64,000 bases of DNA from Arthrobacter sp. CAU 1506 (GCF_005047635.1 NZ_SUKC01000008.1:62001-126000), one strand, 5' to 3'. Counted from the first letter of the stretch, positions 41,510-51,297 are shown. Numbers and translations: made by a program. The notes: generated from the letters alone by a model not told the origin.

Positions 41510-42967
41510 ATGAGCACCACCAGTACAGCACCTCATCTGCGGCGGGCTCTGTCCAGCCGCCATATCCAGCTGATTGCCATCGGCGGGGCCATCGGCACCG
41601 GCCTCTTCATGGGCTCGGGCAAGACCATCTCGGTGGCCGGCCCGTCGGTCATCTTCGTCTACATGATCATCGGCTCCATGCTGTTCTTCGTCATGCGGGC
41701 CATGGGCGAGCTGCTGCTGAGCAACACCGACTACAAAAACTTCAGCGACTTCGCCGGCGACATCCTCGGCCCGTGGGCGGCATTCTTCACCGGCTGGACC
41801 TACTGGTTCTGCTGGGTGGTCACCGGCATCGCGGACGTGGTGGCCATCGCGCACTACGTGGCCTTCTGGTGGCCTGACCTGCCGCTGTGGGTCCCCGCAC
41901 TGGCTTGCATCCTGCTGCTGCTGGCGCTGAACCTGCCCACCGTGCGGGCCTTCGGCGAGACCGAATTCTGGTTCGCGCTGATCAAGATCGTGGCCATCGT
42001 GGCGCTGATCGTGGTGGGCCTGGTCATGATCATCACCGGCTTCGAGCACGAGGGCTCACGCGCCTCCTTCGCCAACCTGTGGGAGCACGGTGGCATGTTC
42101 CCCACCGGCTTCATGGGCTTCGTGGCCGGCTTCCAGATTGCCGTCTTCGCTTTCGTGGGCATCGAACTGGTGGGCACCACCGCCGCCGAGACCAAGGACC
42201 CGGAGAAGAACCTGCCCCGCGCGGTGAACTCCATCCCCATCCGCATCCTGATCTTCTACGTGGGCGCGCTGATCGTGCTGATGGCCGTGGAGCCGTGGAC
42301 GGCGTTCAGCGCCGACGCCTCCCCGTTCGTGGGCATGTTCGCGCTGGCCGGCCTGGTGGGCGCGGCCGGCGTGGTGAACTTCGTGGTGCTGACCTCGGCG
42401 ACCTCGTCGGCGAACTCCGGGATATATTCCACTTCGCGCATGATCTACGGTCTGTCCCAGGAGGGCGACGCCCCGAAGCGGTTCGGCAAGCTGTCCGGCC
42501 GCGGCGTGCCGCGCAATGCCCTGCTGTTCTCCTGCATGTTCCTGCTGGCCGGTGTGGTGCTGCTCTACGCCGAGGGCAGCGTGTCCGAGGCGTTCACCCT
42601 GGTCACCACCATCTCGGCGCTGTGCTTTATGTTCGTCTGGTCCATCATCCTGCTCAGCTACGTGGTCTACCGCCGTCGTCGGCCGCAACTGCATGCGGAC
42701 AGCAAGTTCAAGATGCCCGGCGGGGCCTTCATGCCCTACGTGGTCATGGCTTTCTTCGCCTTCATCCTCTGGGCACTGACCACCCAGACGGACACGCTGA
42801 CCGCGCTGCTGTTCACCCCGCTCTGGTTCATCGGGCTCGGCATCGGCTATATGGTGCTGCGCCGCAACCCGGAGCACGCCCGGATCCGCGCCGCCCACGA
42901 CGCCAAGGTCGCCGAGGAGAAGGCCAACCGCGACGGCCGCGAACGGGAAACCATCTCCGCACCGTAG
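41510..42967 (+). CDS. Amino acid permease, CycA-like (D-serine/D-alanine/glycine group)
   Basis: The 485-aa protein has the APC signature RHIQLIAIGGAIGTGLFMGSGKTI at helix 1, twelve membrane segments and the loops GELLLSNTDYKNFSDF, GIELVGTTAAETKDPEKNLPRAVNSIP and TSRMIYGLSQEGDAPKRFGKLSGRGVP. The TDYKNFSDF and VGTTAAETKDP features favour the CycA group. The ATG at 41510 follows AAGGAACAC, and a 72-codon upstream extension encodes the leader and is rejected. Proton-coupled uptake of small neutral amino acids is likely. Confidence 0.9.
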   Translation: MSTTSTAPHLRRALSSRHIQLIAIGGAIGTGLFMGSGKTISVAGPSVIFVYMIIGSMLFFVMRAMGELLLSNTDYKNFSDFAGDILGPWAAFFTGWTYWFCWVVTGIADVVAIAHYVAFWWPDLPLWVPALACILLLLALNLPTVRAFGETEFWFALIKIVAIVALIVVGLVMIITGFEHEGSRASFANLWEHGGMFPTGFMGFVAGFQIAVFAFVGIELVGTTAAETKDPEKNLPRAVNSIPIRILIFYVGALIVLMAVEPWTAFSADASPFVGMFALAGLVGAAGVVNFVVLTSATSSANSGIYSTSRMIYGLSQEGDAPKRFGKLSGRGVPRNALLFSCMFLLAGVVLLYAEGSVSEAFTLVTTISALCFMFVWSIILLSYVVYRRRRPQLHADSKFKMPGGAFMPYVVMAFFAFILWALTTQTDTLTALLFTPLWFIGLGIGYMVLRRNPEHARIRAAHDAKVAEEKANRDGRERETISAP

Positions 42968-42985
42968 CGTCCGGCCTCCTTCGGC

Positions 42986-43080
42986 ACCCGCCGTCGTCGA
43001 TCCAATAAAAAACAACGACGGCGGTGCGCGCCGACCGTACCGCAGCCGCCTTGCCCGCCACTTGGGCAAGGCGGCTGTGG
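42986..43080 (+). terminator. Double hairpin after the permease gene
   Basis: First, CCGCCGTCGT (42989-42998) pairs with ACGACGGCGG (43015-43024), a split member of the ACGACGGCGGTG family with AATAAAAAAC in the loop. Second, CCGCAGCCGCCTTGCCC (43040-43056) pairs with GGGCAAGGCGGCTGTGG (43064-43080), a 17-bp stem with one G-T/A-C mismatch. Confidence 0.7.
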
Positions 43081-43250
43081 TGTTCACCGGCCCATTTAGT
43101 TCCTCCAGCCATGCTGCCCACGATCACCTCCGGGAGCGGCCACAGCGGCACGTCCCGGACCGCCCGCGGCCGCAGCCCTTCCCAGCAGTGAAAAGACCGG
43201 CAAGAATGTTGGCGGCAAGCACCGCAGACCTTCTGTCCGAAAGGCACACC

Positions 43251-43688
43251 ATGGCACTGGGAATGAACCCCTACCTGCAGTTCAGCGGCAACGCCGCCGA
43301 AGCCGTCGAGTTCTACCATTCCGTGTTCGGCGGCGAACTGAGCAAGATGACCTATGCGGAGGGCATGGGGGACCAGAACCCACAGACCAGCTCCAACATC
43401 ATGCACTCGTCGCTCTACGTAGACCGCGGGTTCCAGCTGATGGCCTCGGACGCGCCGGCCGAAATGCCCACCTCCGGCAACGGCACCATCTCGCTGAGCT
43501 CCAACGGCGACGATCCGGCCGACGATGACAAGCTCCGCAGCTACTGGGAGGGGCTGAGCAACGGCGCCACCGTCAACCTGCCGCTGGAACGGGCCCCGTG
43601 GGGCGACTACTTCGGCCAGCTCACGGACCGCTTCGGCGTCAGCTGGATGGTCAACATCACCGCACCGCAGGACGGCGAGACGCAGTAG
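43251..43688 (+). CDS. VOC family protein, PhnB-like
   Basis: The 145-aa protein has the PhnB/3-demethylubiquinone-type glyoxalase fold: MALGMNPYLQFSGNAAEAVEFYHSVFGG, ASDAPAEMPTSGNGTISLSSNGDD and APWGDYFGQLTDRFGVSWMVNI. This group is of unknown or antibiotic-resistance function. The start at 43251 follows CCGAAAGGCACACC. It precedes the DUF368 gene by 54 bp. Confidence 0.85.
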   Translation: MALGMNPYLQFSGNAAEAVEFYHSVFGGELSKMTYAEGMGDQNPQTSSNIMHSSLYVDRGFQLMASDAPAEMPTSGNGTISLSSNGDDPADDDKLRSYWEGLSNGATVNLPLERAPWGDYFGQLTDRFGVSWMVNITAPQDGETQ

Positions 43689-43742
43689 CCGGGGCACAGA
43701 CGGAATTGGGCGGGGCTCGGGGGCATACTAGGTTGGTTCTCG

Positions 43743-44696
43743 ATGGTTTCCTCCCAGCCTCCCCGTTCCCTGTCCACGCCGCCAAACGTCTTTGCCGGGC
43801 TCAGCAACGCCTTCCGGGGCATGCTCATCGGGCTGGTCGAACTGGTGCCGGGCGTCTCCGGGGGAACGGTGGCGCTTGTCCTGGGCGTCTTTGAGCGCCT
43901 GGTGCTGTCCGCGAACCACCTCGTAGGCGCTGTCACCCATGCCGTCTCCAAGCGCGATGGCCGTGGGGCGGCCAACCAGCTGGGCAAGGTCGAGTGGGGC
44001 CTGCTTCTCCCGTTGGCGGCAGGCATGTTCCTGGCGCTCTTCGCGCTGTCAGGGCCGCTGCATCATTTCGTCGAGAACCATCCCGTCGTCGCCAGCGCCT
44101 TGTTCCTGGGGATGGTGTCAGCCAGCCTGCTGGTACCCATCACCATGGCCCGGGAAGCCGATCCGGCCGCGCCCACTCCCAAGGTGGCGGAGATAGGAAT
44201 CGTCCTGGCGGTTGGCCTGGCCGCATTCCTGCTGCTGGGGCTTCCGGCAGGTCAGGTTGAAAGCCCCGCGGCGTGGGTCATTGTTCTTAGCGGTGCGGTG
44301 GCAGTCTGTGCCCTGGCGATGCCCGGACTTTCGGGGTCCTTTATCCTCCTGGCCTTCGGCATGTACCAACCCACCCTTGCGGCGGTCAGCCAGCGGGACT
44401 TCGGCTACTTGGGGATGTTCGTCGCCGGTGCTGTCGTTGGGTTGGCCTCCATCGTCCGAGTCCTGGCGTATCTGCTGCGGGTTCATCGACGGCTAACCCT
44501 CTTGGTCGCCACGGGACTGATTCTCGGTTCGCTCCGGGCCCTGTGGCCTTGGCAGCAGGGTCCAACATTGCTCTGGCCCGGCGAAGAGCCATGGGGCTGG
44601 CCCCTGGTCGCGGGCCTGGCCGGCGCGGCGCTGGTTCTCCTGTTGTGGTGGCGGGAACGGCGTGCCGACAAAGACCTGCGACCCGCCGAGTTTTAG
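43743..44696 (+). CDS. DUF368 undecaprenyl-phosphate translocase (PopT family)
   Basis: The 317-aa integral membrane protein has the DUF368 core (GMLIGLVELVPGVSGGTVALVLGVFERLV and the second half repeat CALAMPGLSGSFILLAFGMYQPTL). The paired PGVSGGT / PGLSGSF re-entrant motifs are the family hallmark. DUF368 proteins have been shown to recycle undecaprenyl phosphate across the membrane (PopT), together with DedA-family UptA. This is probably a housekeeping or stress-backup cell-wall lipid carrier recycler. It stands alone before the ACC deaminase gene. Confidence 0.9.
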   Translation: MVSSQPPRSLSTPPNVFAGLSNAFRGMLIGLVELVPGVSGGTVALVLGVFERLVLSANHLVGAVTHAVSKRDGRGAANQLGKVEWGLLLPLAAGMFLALFALSGPLHHFVENHPVVASALFLGMVSASLLVPITMAREADPAAPTPKVAEIGIVLAVGLAAFLLLGLPAGQVESPAAWVIVLSGAVAVCALAMPGLSGSFILLAFGMYQPTLAAVSQRDFGYLGMFVAGAVVGLASIVRVLAYLLRVHRRLTLLVATGLILGSLRALWPWQQGPTLLWPGEEPWGWPLVAGLAGAALVLLLWWRERRADKDLRPAEF

Positions 44697-44911
44697 GGTC
44701 GGCGAGCCCGCAGAGCCCTCGGGTCCGCCAGCCTGGCAAGCCCGCAGGCCAGCTGCCAAGCCCTCGGACCGCCCCACCCGTCAGCCAACCCTTCGGGCCG
44801 GCCGGTCCGCCGGACCCTGAATGATGAAAACGTGTCGGCTTTCCTCTTTCTGTCATCCCTCGGACGGGCAAGAATGGACCGGAGCACGCCCATCGACAGA
44901 ACGAGGACCAC

Positions 44912-45934
44912 ATGGCCATCACTGACTTCGAACGCTACCCACTCACCTTCGGGCCCAGCCCCATCCACCACCTGCCGCGGCTCAGCCAGCACCTCGGCGG
45001 GGCACAGCTCTGGGCCAAGCGGGAGGACGTGAACTCGGGCCTGGCCTTCGGCGGCAATAAGACCCGCAAGCTGGAGTACATCGTCCCGGACATCCTTGCG
45101 CAGGGCGCGGACACCATCGTCTCCATCGGCGGCTTCCAGTCGAACCACACCCGGCAGGTCGCGGCGGTGGCGGCGAAGCTCGGCTTGAAGGCCGTGCTGG
45201 TCCAGGAGAGCTGGGTGGACTGGCCAGACCCGCTGAATGACCGGGTAGGCAACATCCTGCTGTCCCGGCTGATGGGAGCGGACGTACGGCTGGACCCGGC
45301 CGGCTTCGACATCGGTATCCGCGACTCCTGGCAGAACGCCATCGCCGAAGTGGAGGCAGCCGGCGGCAAGCCCTATCCCATTCCCGCAGGCGCCTCGGAG
45401 CACAAGTTCGGCGGGCTGGGCTTCGCCAACTGGGCCTACGAGGTGCAGCAGCAGGAGGAGGAACTCGGCGTCTTCTTCGACACCATCGTGGTCTGTACCG
45501 TCACCGGCTCCACCCACGCGGGCATGATCGCCGGCTTCGCCGCGCTGGAGGACGCCGGCGGCCGCCCGCGCCGCGTAATCGGCATCGACGCCTCCGCCAC
45601 CCTGGCCAAGACCCGGGAACAGGTCGGCCGCATCGCCCGAAACACCGCGAAGCTGATCGGCTTGGAGCGGGACCTGCGCGACGACGAGATCACCGTGCTG
45701 GAGGGCTGGGCCGGCGACCTTTACGGCATCCCGGTCGACTCCACCCTGGAAGCCATGCGGCTCAGCGCCTCGCTCGAAGCGATGATCACCGACCCGGTCT
45801 ACGAGGGCAAGTCCATGGCCGGGATGATCGACCTGGTCAGCAGCAAGCAGATCCCCGCCGACAGCAACGTGCTCTACGCCCACCTCGGCGGCCAACCGGC
45901 GCTCAACGCCTACAGCGCCCTGTTCCGGAGCTAG
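44912..45934 (+). CDS. acdS: 1-aminocyclopropane-1-carboxylate deaminase
   Basis: The 340-aa PLP enzyme matches AcdS closely: PLP Lys50 in [11 protein letters not shown], the nucleophile segment [21 protein letters not shown], the [14 protein letters not shown] phosphate loop, the [14 protein letters not shown] motif containing the conserved Glu, and [14 protein letters not shown]. These are the residues that separate ACC deaminase from D-cysteine desulfhydrase. It converts the ethylene precursor ACC to ammonia and 2-oxobutyrate, a trait of plant-associated bacteria. Upstream 215 bp is gene-free. An AGGACCAC ribosome site precedes the ATG. Confidence 0.9.
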   Translation: MAITDFERYPLTFGPSPIHHLPRLSQHLGGAQLWAKREDVNSGLAFGGNKTRKLEYIVPDILAQGADTIVSIGGFQSNHTRQVAAVAAKLGLKAVLVQESWVDWPDPLNDRVGNILLSRLMGADVRLDPAGFDIGIRDSWQNAIAEVEAAGGKPYPIPAGASEHKFGGLGFANWAYEVQQQEEELGVFFDTIVVCTVTGSTHAGMIAGFAALEDAGGRPRRVIGIDASATLAKTREQVGRIARNTAKLIGLERDLRDDEITVLEGWAGDLYGIPVDSTLEAMRLSASLEAMITDPVYEGKSMAGMIDLVSSKQIPADSNVLYAHLGGQPALNAYSALFRS

Positions 45935-45940
45935 AAAACA

Positions 45941-45974
45941 ACGACGGCGGCGCTCAGATGGGCGCCGCCGGTCC
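45941..45974 (+). terminator. Terminator of acdS
   Basis: CGGCGGCGC (45945-45953) pairs with GCGCCGCCG (45962-45970); it is another variant of the ACGACGGCGGTG family (ACGACGGCGGCGCTC). Confidence 0.75.
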
Positions 45975-46092
45975 GGCATCGCCGTGGACCCTTCCCGCCC
46001 CGGGTTTCCGGGTGGGTGCTGGCGGCCCAGCTGCCGGGTGCGTGCGATCCGTAGGGGCTGACAACCGGCGGCCGGCAGCTACCTCCCGCCGG

Positions 46093-46662
46093 TTACGGCA
46101 GCCGCCCCGGCCTAGGCCGGACGGCTGTACCCGCCTCTCCCGGCAGCAGTTCCACCGGGCTGAGCAGTAGCGCCGGTCCGCGGTGCAGGATTCCGCTGGA
46201 CAGGGGCTGGCAGCGCAGGCCGCCGCGACCGCGCATCGCGGCGTGGGCGCCCGGTGCCAGCATCCGGTCCATCCAGGCGCACGGGTGGGCGTGCCGACCG
46301 CCGCGGAACCGCACCTCTTTACCCCGGGATTCCACCGCGAATTCCTCGCCAATCAGCGGCGCCAGCTGGGCTCCCCGCAGCACCACGTTGCGCCGCGTCC
46401 GCAGCGGATCAAACGGCTCCGCGCCCAATTCGGCGGCGATGGCCTCGAGCGATTCCACCGCCATGAACGTGACCGCCGCATCCATGTGGGCCGCCTTGCC
46501 AAAGAACCGGTCGCCCACAATGCCCTTGCCCGCCACCACCTCGGCCCGGTCACGGTCTTCCGTAGGTACCTCGGCAGCGCCGTCCTTCGCCCGGCCAAAG
46601 TAGGCATGAGCCGGCGACACCAATAGGTGCATGATCTCGACGGGGTACCGGTACGTCGTCAT
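46093..46662 (-). CDS. MOSC domain protein
   Basis: The 189-aa protein has the MOSC beta-barrel: VEIMHLLVSPAHAYFGR, GIVGDRFFGK, RRNVVLRGAQLAPLIGEEFAV, and the conserved Cys in HPCAWMD. MOSC proteins handle molybdenum cofactor sulfur transfer or reduce N-hydroxylated compounds (YiiM-like). The HAHPCAWMD motif is family-typical. It is transcribed alone, away from the upstream acdS terminator. The C-terminal RGRGGLRCQPL segment also contains a Cys. Confidence 0.85.
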   Translation of the reverse strand: MTTYRYPVEIMHLLVSPAHAYFGRAKDGAAEVPTEDRDRAEVVAGKGIVGDRFFGKAAHMDAAVTFMAVESLEAIAAELGAEPFDPLRTRRNVVLRGAQLAPLIGEEFAVESRGKEVRFRGGRHAHPCAWMDRMLAPGAHAAMRGRGGLRCQPLSSGILHRGPALLLSPVELLPGEAGTAVRPRPGRLP

Positions 46663-46702
46663 GTTTCCAGCTTGCCGTACATGGGTAGGCCGTGGGGCTG
46701 GT

Positions 46703-47215
46703 TCAGTGCGGCACCCGGGTCAGCTCCACAACCCACTCGGGCGTCTGCTGCCCGATCTTCCGGTCCGTCACTACCCGGAGCCTGGCGGCCTCAACCATGA
46801 CACGTTCGTACTCCGGGAGACCGGAGACCCGGGTCGTGGGCTGCTTGGCCTCGACGTCCCCAAGTGCGGTGACCTTCTGGGCCAGACTGTCGTTGGAAGC
46901 GACCTGCAGGATCCGCGCCTCTTCCTCGCCGGCCAGGTTGCTTTCGGCCAAGAGCGTCAGTACCCCCAAGCCGACCACCCGTCGGTCCAAGCTGGAGGAC
47001 ATCGAAGCATCCAGCGCCCATTCGGCCCGCTCCCACCACTGCGCCCGGCGGCTGGCTTCGGCCTGGGTCTGAGTGCTGCGCCAGCCGATGAAAGCAGCGA
47101 TAACGGCAGCTAGCAGGATCGCCAGCGGACCCAGCGAGGCGAGCACGTCCCACCCGTCCGGGGCGCCGTTTTGGACCACAACCTCTACTGGATCAGGAGC
47201 CTGCAGCGCGATCAT
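46703..47215 (-). CDS. Hypothetical protein with one membrane helix
   Basis: The 170-aa protein has a short extracytoplasmic or periplasmic-like N-terminus, one transmembrane helix (ASLGPLAILLAAVIAAFIGW, residues about 26-45), then a charged cytosolic domain with the ARRAQWWERAEWALDAS-like helix and a DRRVVGLGVLTLLAESNLAGEEEAR segment. No named domain is recognised. It is divergent from the small HTH protein gene at 47353. Weak similarity in layout to mobile-element-associated small membrane proteins is possible but unproven. Confidence 0.6.
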   Translation of the reverse strand: MIALQAPDPVEVVVQNGAPDGWDVLASLGPLAILLAAVIAAFIGWRSTQTQAEASRRAQWWERAEWALDASMSSSLDRRVVGLGVLTLLAESNLAGEEEARILQVASNDSLAQKVTALGDVEAKQPTTRVSGLPEYERVMVEAARLRVVTDRKIGQQTPEWVVELTRVPH

Positions 47216-47352
47216 GGCTCCAATCTAGGGCACCCACCCCTCAATAAGGCCGACCGCCGTCCGGTCCACAGCGTTACACCGACGATTTACTACCCCCGCG
47301 AGGCCAAAAGCTGCGGATTAGACTCCTGCCCGAAAGCTGGGATGATCGGGCC

Positions 47353-47670
47353 ATGAGCAAGAACCCACTGATGATCACCTCGGATCTGGCACGTGCGGCT
47401 CGTGCCCTCACGCAGGTTTCCGCCAAGGTCATTGCGAGAAACGCCGGCCTGGACAAGCAGCAGGTGCGAGACTTTGAGAAGGGCAACGCACCGTTGACGC
47501 CGGAGCAGAACCAGCAGCTCCGCCGGGCCCTGGGGCAGTTCGGCGTCGCCTTCATCGAGGACGACGACCACGGCGGCTACGGCGTCCGCCGCAAATTCAA
47601 CGCCACCAAGATCAAGCGGATCGAAACTTGGGAAGGCGAAGGCGGGCCCGCCTACGAGGACGACATCTAG
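47353..47670 (+). CDS. Small helix-turn-helix protein
   Basis: The 105-aa protein contains an N-terminal XRE-like HTH (ARAALTQVSAKVIARNAGLDKQQVRDFEKGNAPL region, residues about 12-48) and a C-terminal DDDHGGYGVRRKFNATKIKRIETWEGEGGP tail resembling the C-termini of small DNA-binding regulators. The start at 47353 lacks a strong ribosome site. It may regulate its divergent neighbour. Confidence 0.65.
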   Translation: MSKNPLMITSDLARAARALTQVSAKVIARNAGLDKQQVRDFEKGNAPLTPEQNQQLRRALGQFGVAFIEDDDHGGYGVRRKFNATKIKRIETWEGEGGPAYEDDI

Positions 47671-47767
47671 GCAGGGGCCATCGCCGTAGGCAGGGCAGTG
47701 ACGGCAGCGAGAGCCGCAGTGTGCACCGCGGCTCCCGCTGACCTAGACGGCTGGAGGAGTCGCGCCG

Positions 47768-48793
47768 TCAGAACCGGTCTCGGACGTGCCGTTCTCGGCC
47801 ATAGAGCGCCACGACCATCAGAATGATGGCGCCGTAAATGATGCGGCTCTGGGCCTCTGCCAGGCCGTTACTGACGATGATGGTAGACAGGCCCGTGAGG
47901 ATGAGGGCGCCCAACAGGGTCCTGGTGAAGCTGCCGCGGATGCTGCCAAAGGTGGTCCCGCCGACGAGGACCGCGGCCAACCCGGAGAACAGGTATGGTT
48001 CGCCGATCGATTGTGCCCAACCGGAACTGAAACTCGCTATGAACATCCCTGCGATGCCGGCGAGTGCACCCGAGGCGGCGAACACAATTGTCCACACTGC
48101 GGTGGTGTTGATGCGGGTGAGCTTCGCTGCGCGGACGTTGATTCCGGTTGCGTAGAGGCTGCGGCCGGCGGGTGTGCGGGTGAGCCCCAGCCACAACAAC
48201 ACTGCAGCGGCCGCCACAATCAGGATGATGGGCGGAATCGGCAGACTGAACGTCTTGCTGGTGACTCCTGCCAAGGCGCGCAGGGAGTCTGGTGGCGCGG
48301 CAGCGTAGTTGCCATGGGTCAGGAACAGTGTGCCTCCCGTGATGACGGCGCCCATGCCCAGCGTCATCATCAGCGGCTCAACCCTCAAACGATGACAGAG
48401 ATAGCCGATGGCCGCGCCGAGACCGCCGCACACAGCGATAGTTACGAGGAATGCCACCGGGACGGGCCAGCCTTGTCCGCCGGCCAGATTGGCTGCAACG
48501 AAGGCGCCGAAAATCACGTAACCGGGAATCGCCAGATCGAGTCCGCCAAGGATCACCACCAAGGTCTGGCCCATCGCGGCGAGCGCGAGCAGCGACGCAA
48601 TGATGAGCAGCGCCGTGGCAGATCGAAGGTTGGCGATGCCCGGGACGGTCGCGACTAGCCATGCGACGATGACGGCGAGCACCAGCATTTGCAGGATCGG
48701 CTGTTGCAGCACCAACGTTCGGGTGCGGGACCAGAGCCCGTCTCGGGAGCGGGCCGGAGCGAGGGCGGCGTCGACTGAAGGCTGGGCGGTCAT
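47768..48793 (-). CDS. ABC transporter permease, RbsC/RhaP-type, second permease
   Basis: The 341-aa protein is a BPD_transp_2 permease with about ten membrane segments, SATALLIIASLLALAAMGQTLVVILGGLDLAIPGYVIFGAFVAANL being typical of the carbohydrate/autoinducer importers. Its N-terminus is cytosolic. The start overlaps the first permease stop by 4 bp (ATGA). Together they make a heterodimeric membrane channel for a ribose-type importer; the nature of the solute is unknown and need not be a sugar. Confidence 0.9.
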   Translation of the reverse strand: MTAQPSVDAALAPARSRDGLWSRTRTLVLQQPILQMLVLAVIVAWLVATVPGIANLRSATALLIIASLLALAAMGQTLVVILGGLDLAIPGYVIFGAFVAANLAGGQGWPVPVAFLVTIAVCGGLGAAIGYLCHRLRVEPLMMTLGMGAVITGGTLFLTHGNYAAAPPDSLRALAGVTSKTFSLPIPPIILIVAAAAVLLWLGLTRTPAGRSLYATGINVRAAKLTRINTTAVWTIVFAASGALAGIAGMFIASFSSGWAQSIGEPYLFSGLAAVLVGGTTFGSIRGSFTRTLLGALILTGLSTIIVSNGLAEAQSRIIYGAIILMVVALYGRERHVRDRF

Positions 48794-49749
48794 GCGGTTC
48801 TCCGTGAAATTCGAGGGCTAAGCAGCGTTGCGCCGAGCACAACACCGACGATCAGCAGCAATCCGTAGGTGAATTCGATGAGGTTCGGTTGGACCCCGGC
48901 GGAAGTCAGCAGTTGCTGGAGGAGGTAGATGGCAAGCGCCCCAAAGAACGTCCCGAGCAGGCCGCCCCGTCCGCCGCCGAGACTGGTGCCGCCGAGAACT
49001 GCGGCTGCCAGGCCAAGGAGCGCATACGTGGTGGCAAGCGAGGATCCGGAGGCCTGTAACAGGGCCGACAGGGCAATCCCGGCGATGCCGGCGAACAAGC
49101 CGCCCAGCGTGTAGCCGAGCACCCGGATCGCGGTCACGTTCACGCCGGATCCGTAGGCTGAGGAGTCGCTCTCGCCGGTGGCGCGCAGGTTGCTGACAAA
49201 GACAGTCCTCTTCAACAAGAACCACACGAGTGCCGCGGCGCCCAGCGTGATGACCGCACCGGGTACGAGGCCGATGGAGCCTGCCAGCGGCCGAGTCCAG
49301 TTGTCCGGCGCGATGACGGGGTTCTTTGCGATGGTCAACGAGGCACCGATGAGCAGGAACAGTACGCCGGTGGTCGCCACCACTGGGTGCAGGCGGACGA
49401 CCGCCACAAGAATGCCGTTGATGGCGCCGACCGCCATCGCGATGGCAAGCAAGAGAGGGATTGCCAGCGGCCAATTACCCAGTCCGGCGGGGATCAGGAC
49501 GGCGACGAAAACGCAGTTGATCAGTGTGGCCAAGGGGCCCACGGAGATATCTATGCCTCCGGCCAGGATGGCCGGTGTGGATGCGAAGCCGACCAACACG
49601 AACGGTGCGAGGGTGGCCAGCGTGGTACCGATCCGGCCAGGGGAGACGAAGCTGGGAGAAACCATCAGGTTTATCAGCAACAGGACGGCGCAGAGCAGCA
49701 TCGCAAACGCGAATGGCCATCGTTGAAACATGCTCAGCACCCGGTTCAT
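48790..49749 (-). CDS. ABC transporter permease, RbsC-type, first permease
   Basis: The 319-aa protein shares the RbsC fold: FVLVGFASTPAILAGGIDISVGPLATLINCVFVAVLI and the IGASLTIAKNPVIAPDNW segment, and it ends in an LLSPRISRR tail. It overlaps the ATPase gene stop by 4 bp and the second permease gene start. Its hydrophobic helices match those of its neighbour in order. It belongs to the same import complex. Confidence 0.9.
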   Translation of the reverse strand: MNRVLSMFQRWPFAFAMLLCAVLLLINLMVSPSFVSPGRIGTTLATLAPFVLVGFASTPAILAGGIDISVGPLATLINCVFVAVLIPAGLGNWPLAIPLLLAIAMAVGAINGILVAVVRLHPVVATTGVLFLLIGASLTIAKNPVIAPDNWTRPLAGSIGLVPGAVITLGAAALVWFLLKRTVFVSNLRATGESDSSAYGSGVNVTAIRVLGYTLGGLFAGIAGIALSALLQASGSSLATTYALLGLAAAVLGGTSLGGGRGGLLGTFFGALAIYLLQQLLTSAGVQPNLIEFTYGLLLIVGVVLGATLLSPRISRRTA

Positions 49750-51251
49750 GCGACACCTGCGACTTTCTGCCCGAAATAGGCTGCGACGATAGCTTCATGG
49801 CCGATCTCGGCCCGCGCAATTTCCGCGAACAGGCTCTGGTTTCGGAAAACGAGGACGCGGTCCACAAGCTCCACGTGTTCTTCGACCTCGCTGGAGAGCA
49901 TGACCACACTCATTCCCTCCGCGCAGAGCTGTTGGAGGGCAGCGTAGATCTCACGTTTGGTGGTGATATCCACGCCCCGGGTCGGATCGTTCAACAAGAG
50001 CACCGCCGGGTCAGTTGCCAGCCACCGGGCCAGCAGTACCTTCTGTTGGTTCCCGCCGGACAGTGTTGAGATGGCGTCGGTGGCATTGCCGAATTTAATG
50101 CTCAGGCTCTTTGCGGCAGCGGCAAACCGTTCGGACATACGGTTGGAACTCAGCAGCGGTCCCCGGCCGTCTTTCTGCATGGTGGGAAGCGCGAAGTTTT
50201 CCCGGATGGACATCGGTTCAAACAGAGATTCTCCCCGACGCTCCCTGGGCAAGTAGGCGATGCCAGTTCTACCGGAGTCGGGGTGCCTCGTGCTTTCTCC
50301 GCCGGCCGGGACCTGAGCGACGACTCCGTCGCCGTCGATGAGTCCCGCCAGTCGCCTCAGGAACTGGTCTTGGCCATGTCCTTCAAGGCCCGCGAGGCCG
50401 ACGAGCTCGCCGCGGCGCAATGCGAAATCGATGGGTTCTGCTGCCGGGGCAAGCCGGATACCTTCCGCCGCAAGAACGGTGGGGCCGAGTTCGCGGTCCA
50501 GCGTTCCGTGTTCGACGACGTTGGAAGTCCCGGTCATATCAGAGATCAGCTGGCCAATAGACATGCTGGCGCGGTCCACGGTGGAGATGGTCCGCCCGGA
50601 GCGGAGCACAGTGACACGGTCAGAGATCTCCTCGACCTCGTCCATACGATGCGAGATGAAGAGGATAGCGCAACCCTCAGACTTAAGCCGCCGCATTTCC
50701 GCGAACAGGCGGTCACGCGTTTGCACATCCAGCGCCGCTGTCGACTCATCCAGAACGAGGACGCGAGGGTTGCGGACCAGCGCGCGGGCAATGCAAATGG
50801 CCTGCCGGTCTGAAAGGGAAAGGGCTCCGGCAGGAGAATCCAAATGAATGCCGTCGACCAGGCGGCCCAGCACTTCTGCGGCCGTCGCGCGTTGTTCCGC
50901 GCTGCTGCGGCGGCGCCGGAACATGCCGTCCGTTCCGAGCCAGATGTTCTCGAGAACTGATTGGCTGGCCGCGGTGAGCACTTCCTGGAAGACCGTTGCG
51001 ATCCCCGCGGCATTAGCCTGCCGGGGGGATCGGAAGACGAGGGCATCGCCGTCGAGCGTCAGGTCACCGTCATCCGGCCGGTGCACGCCGCCAATGATCT
51101 TGACCAGCGTGCTCTTACCCGAGCCGTTCTCTCCGAGGAGGGTGTGAACCTCGCCCGGTTTGACGTGCAGGTGGCCGTCGGCGAGAGCGATGGTTGCCCC
51201 AAAGCGTTTACGCAGCGCTGACAGGTGCAGACCTGTCGACCCTTCTTCCAT
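49746..51251 (-). CDS. Sugar-type ABC transporter ATP-binding protein (RbsA-like, two ATPase domains)
   Basis: The 501-aa protein has two ABC domains. The first has Walker A GENGSGKST, the signature LSLSDRQAICIARAL and Walker B LVLDESTAALD. The second has a degenerate loop GLEGHGQDQF, as is normal in this family, and signature LSGGNQQKVLLARWL with DPTRGVDI. The start at 51251 follows GAGGAGGAGTGAT. It drives the two permeases. The operon start lies in the divergent region with the binding protein gene, containing an operator of the TetR-type motif. Confidence 0.92.
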   Translation of the reverse strand: MEEGSTGLHLSALRKRFGATIALADGHLHVKPGEVHTLLGENGSGKSTLVKIIGGVHRPDDGDLTLDGDALVFRSPRQANAAGIATVFQEVLTAASQSVLENIWLGTDGMFRRRRSSAEQRATAAEVLGRLVDGIHLDSPAGALSLSDRQAICIARALVRNPRVLVLDESTAALDVQTRDRLFAEMRRLKSEGCAILFISHRMDEVEEISDRVTVLRSGRTISTVDRASMSIGQLISDMTGTSNVVEHGTLDRELGPTVLAAEGIRLAPAAEPIDFALRRGELVGLAGLEGHGQDQFLRRLAGLIDGDGVVAQVPAGGESTRHPDSGRTGIAYLPRERRGESLFEPMSIRENFALPTMQKDGRGPLLSSNRMSERFAAAAKSLSIKFGNATDAISTLSGGNQQKVLLARWLATDPAVLLLNDPTRGVDITTKREIYAALQQLCAEGMSVVMLSSEVEEHVELVDRVLVFRNQSLFAEIARAEIGHEAIVAAYFGQKVAGVA

Positions 51252-51297
51252 ATCACTCCTCCTCGAGTACGCCATGTGACGCATGCCACGAATAATA

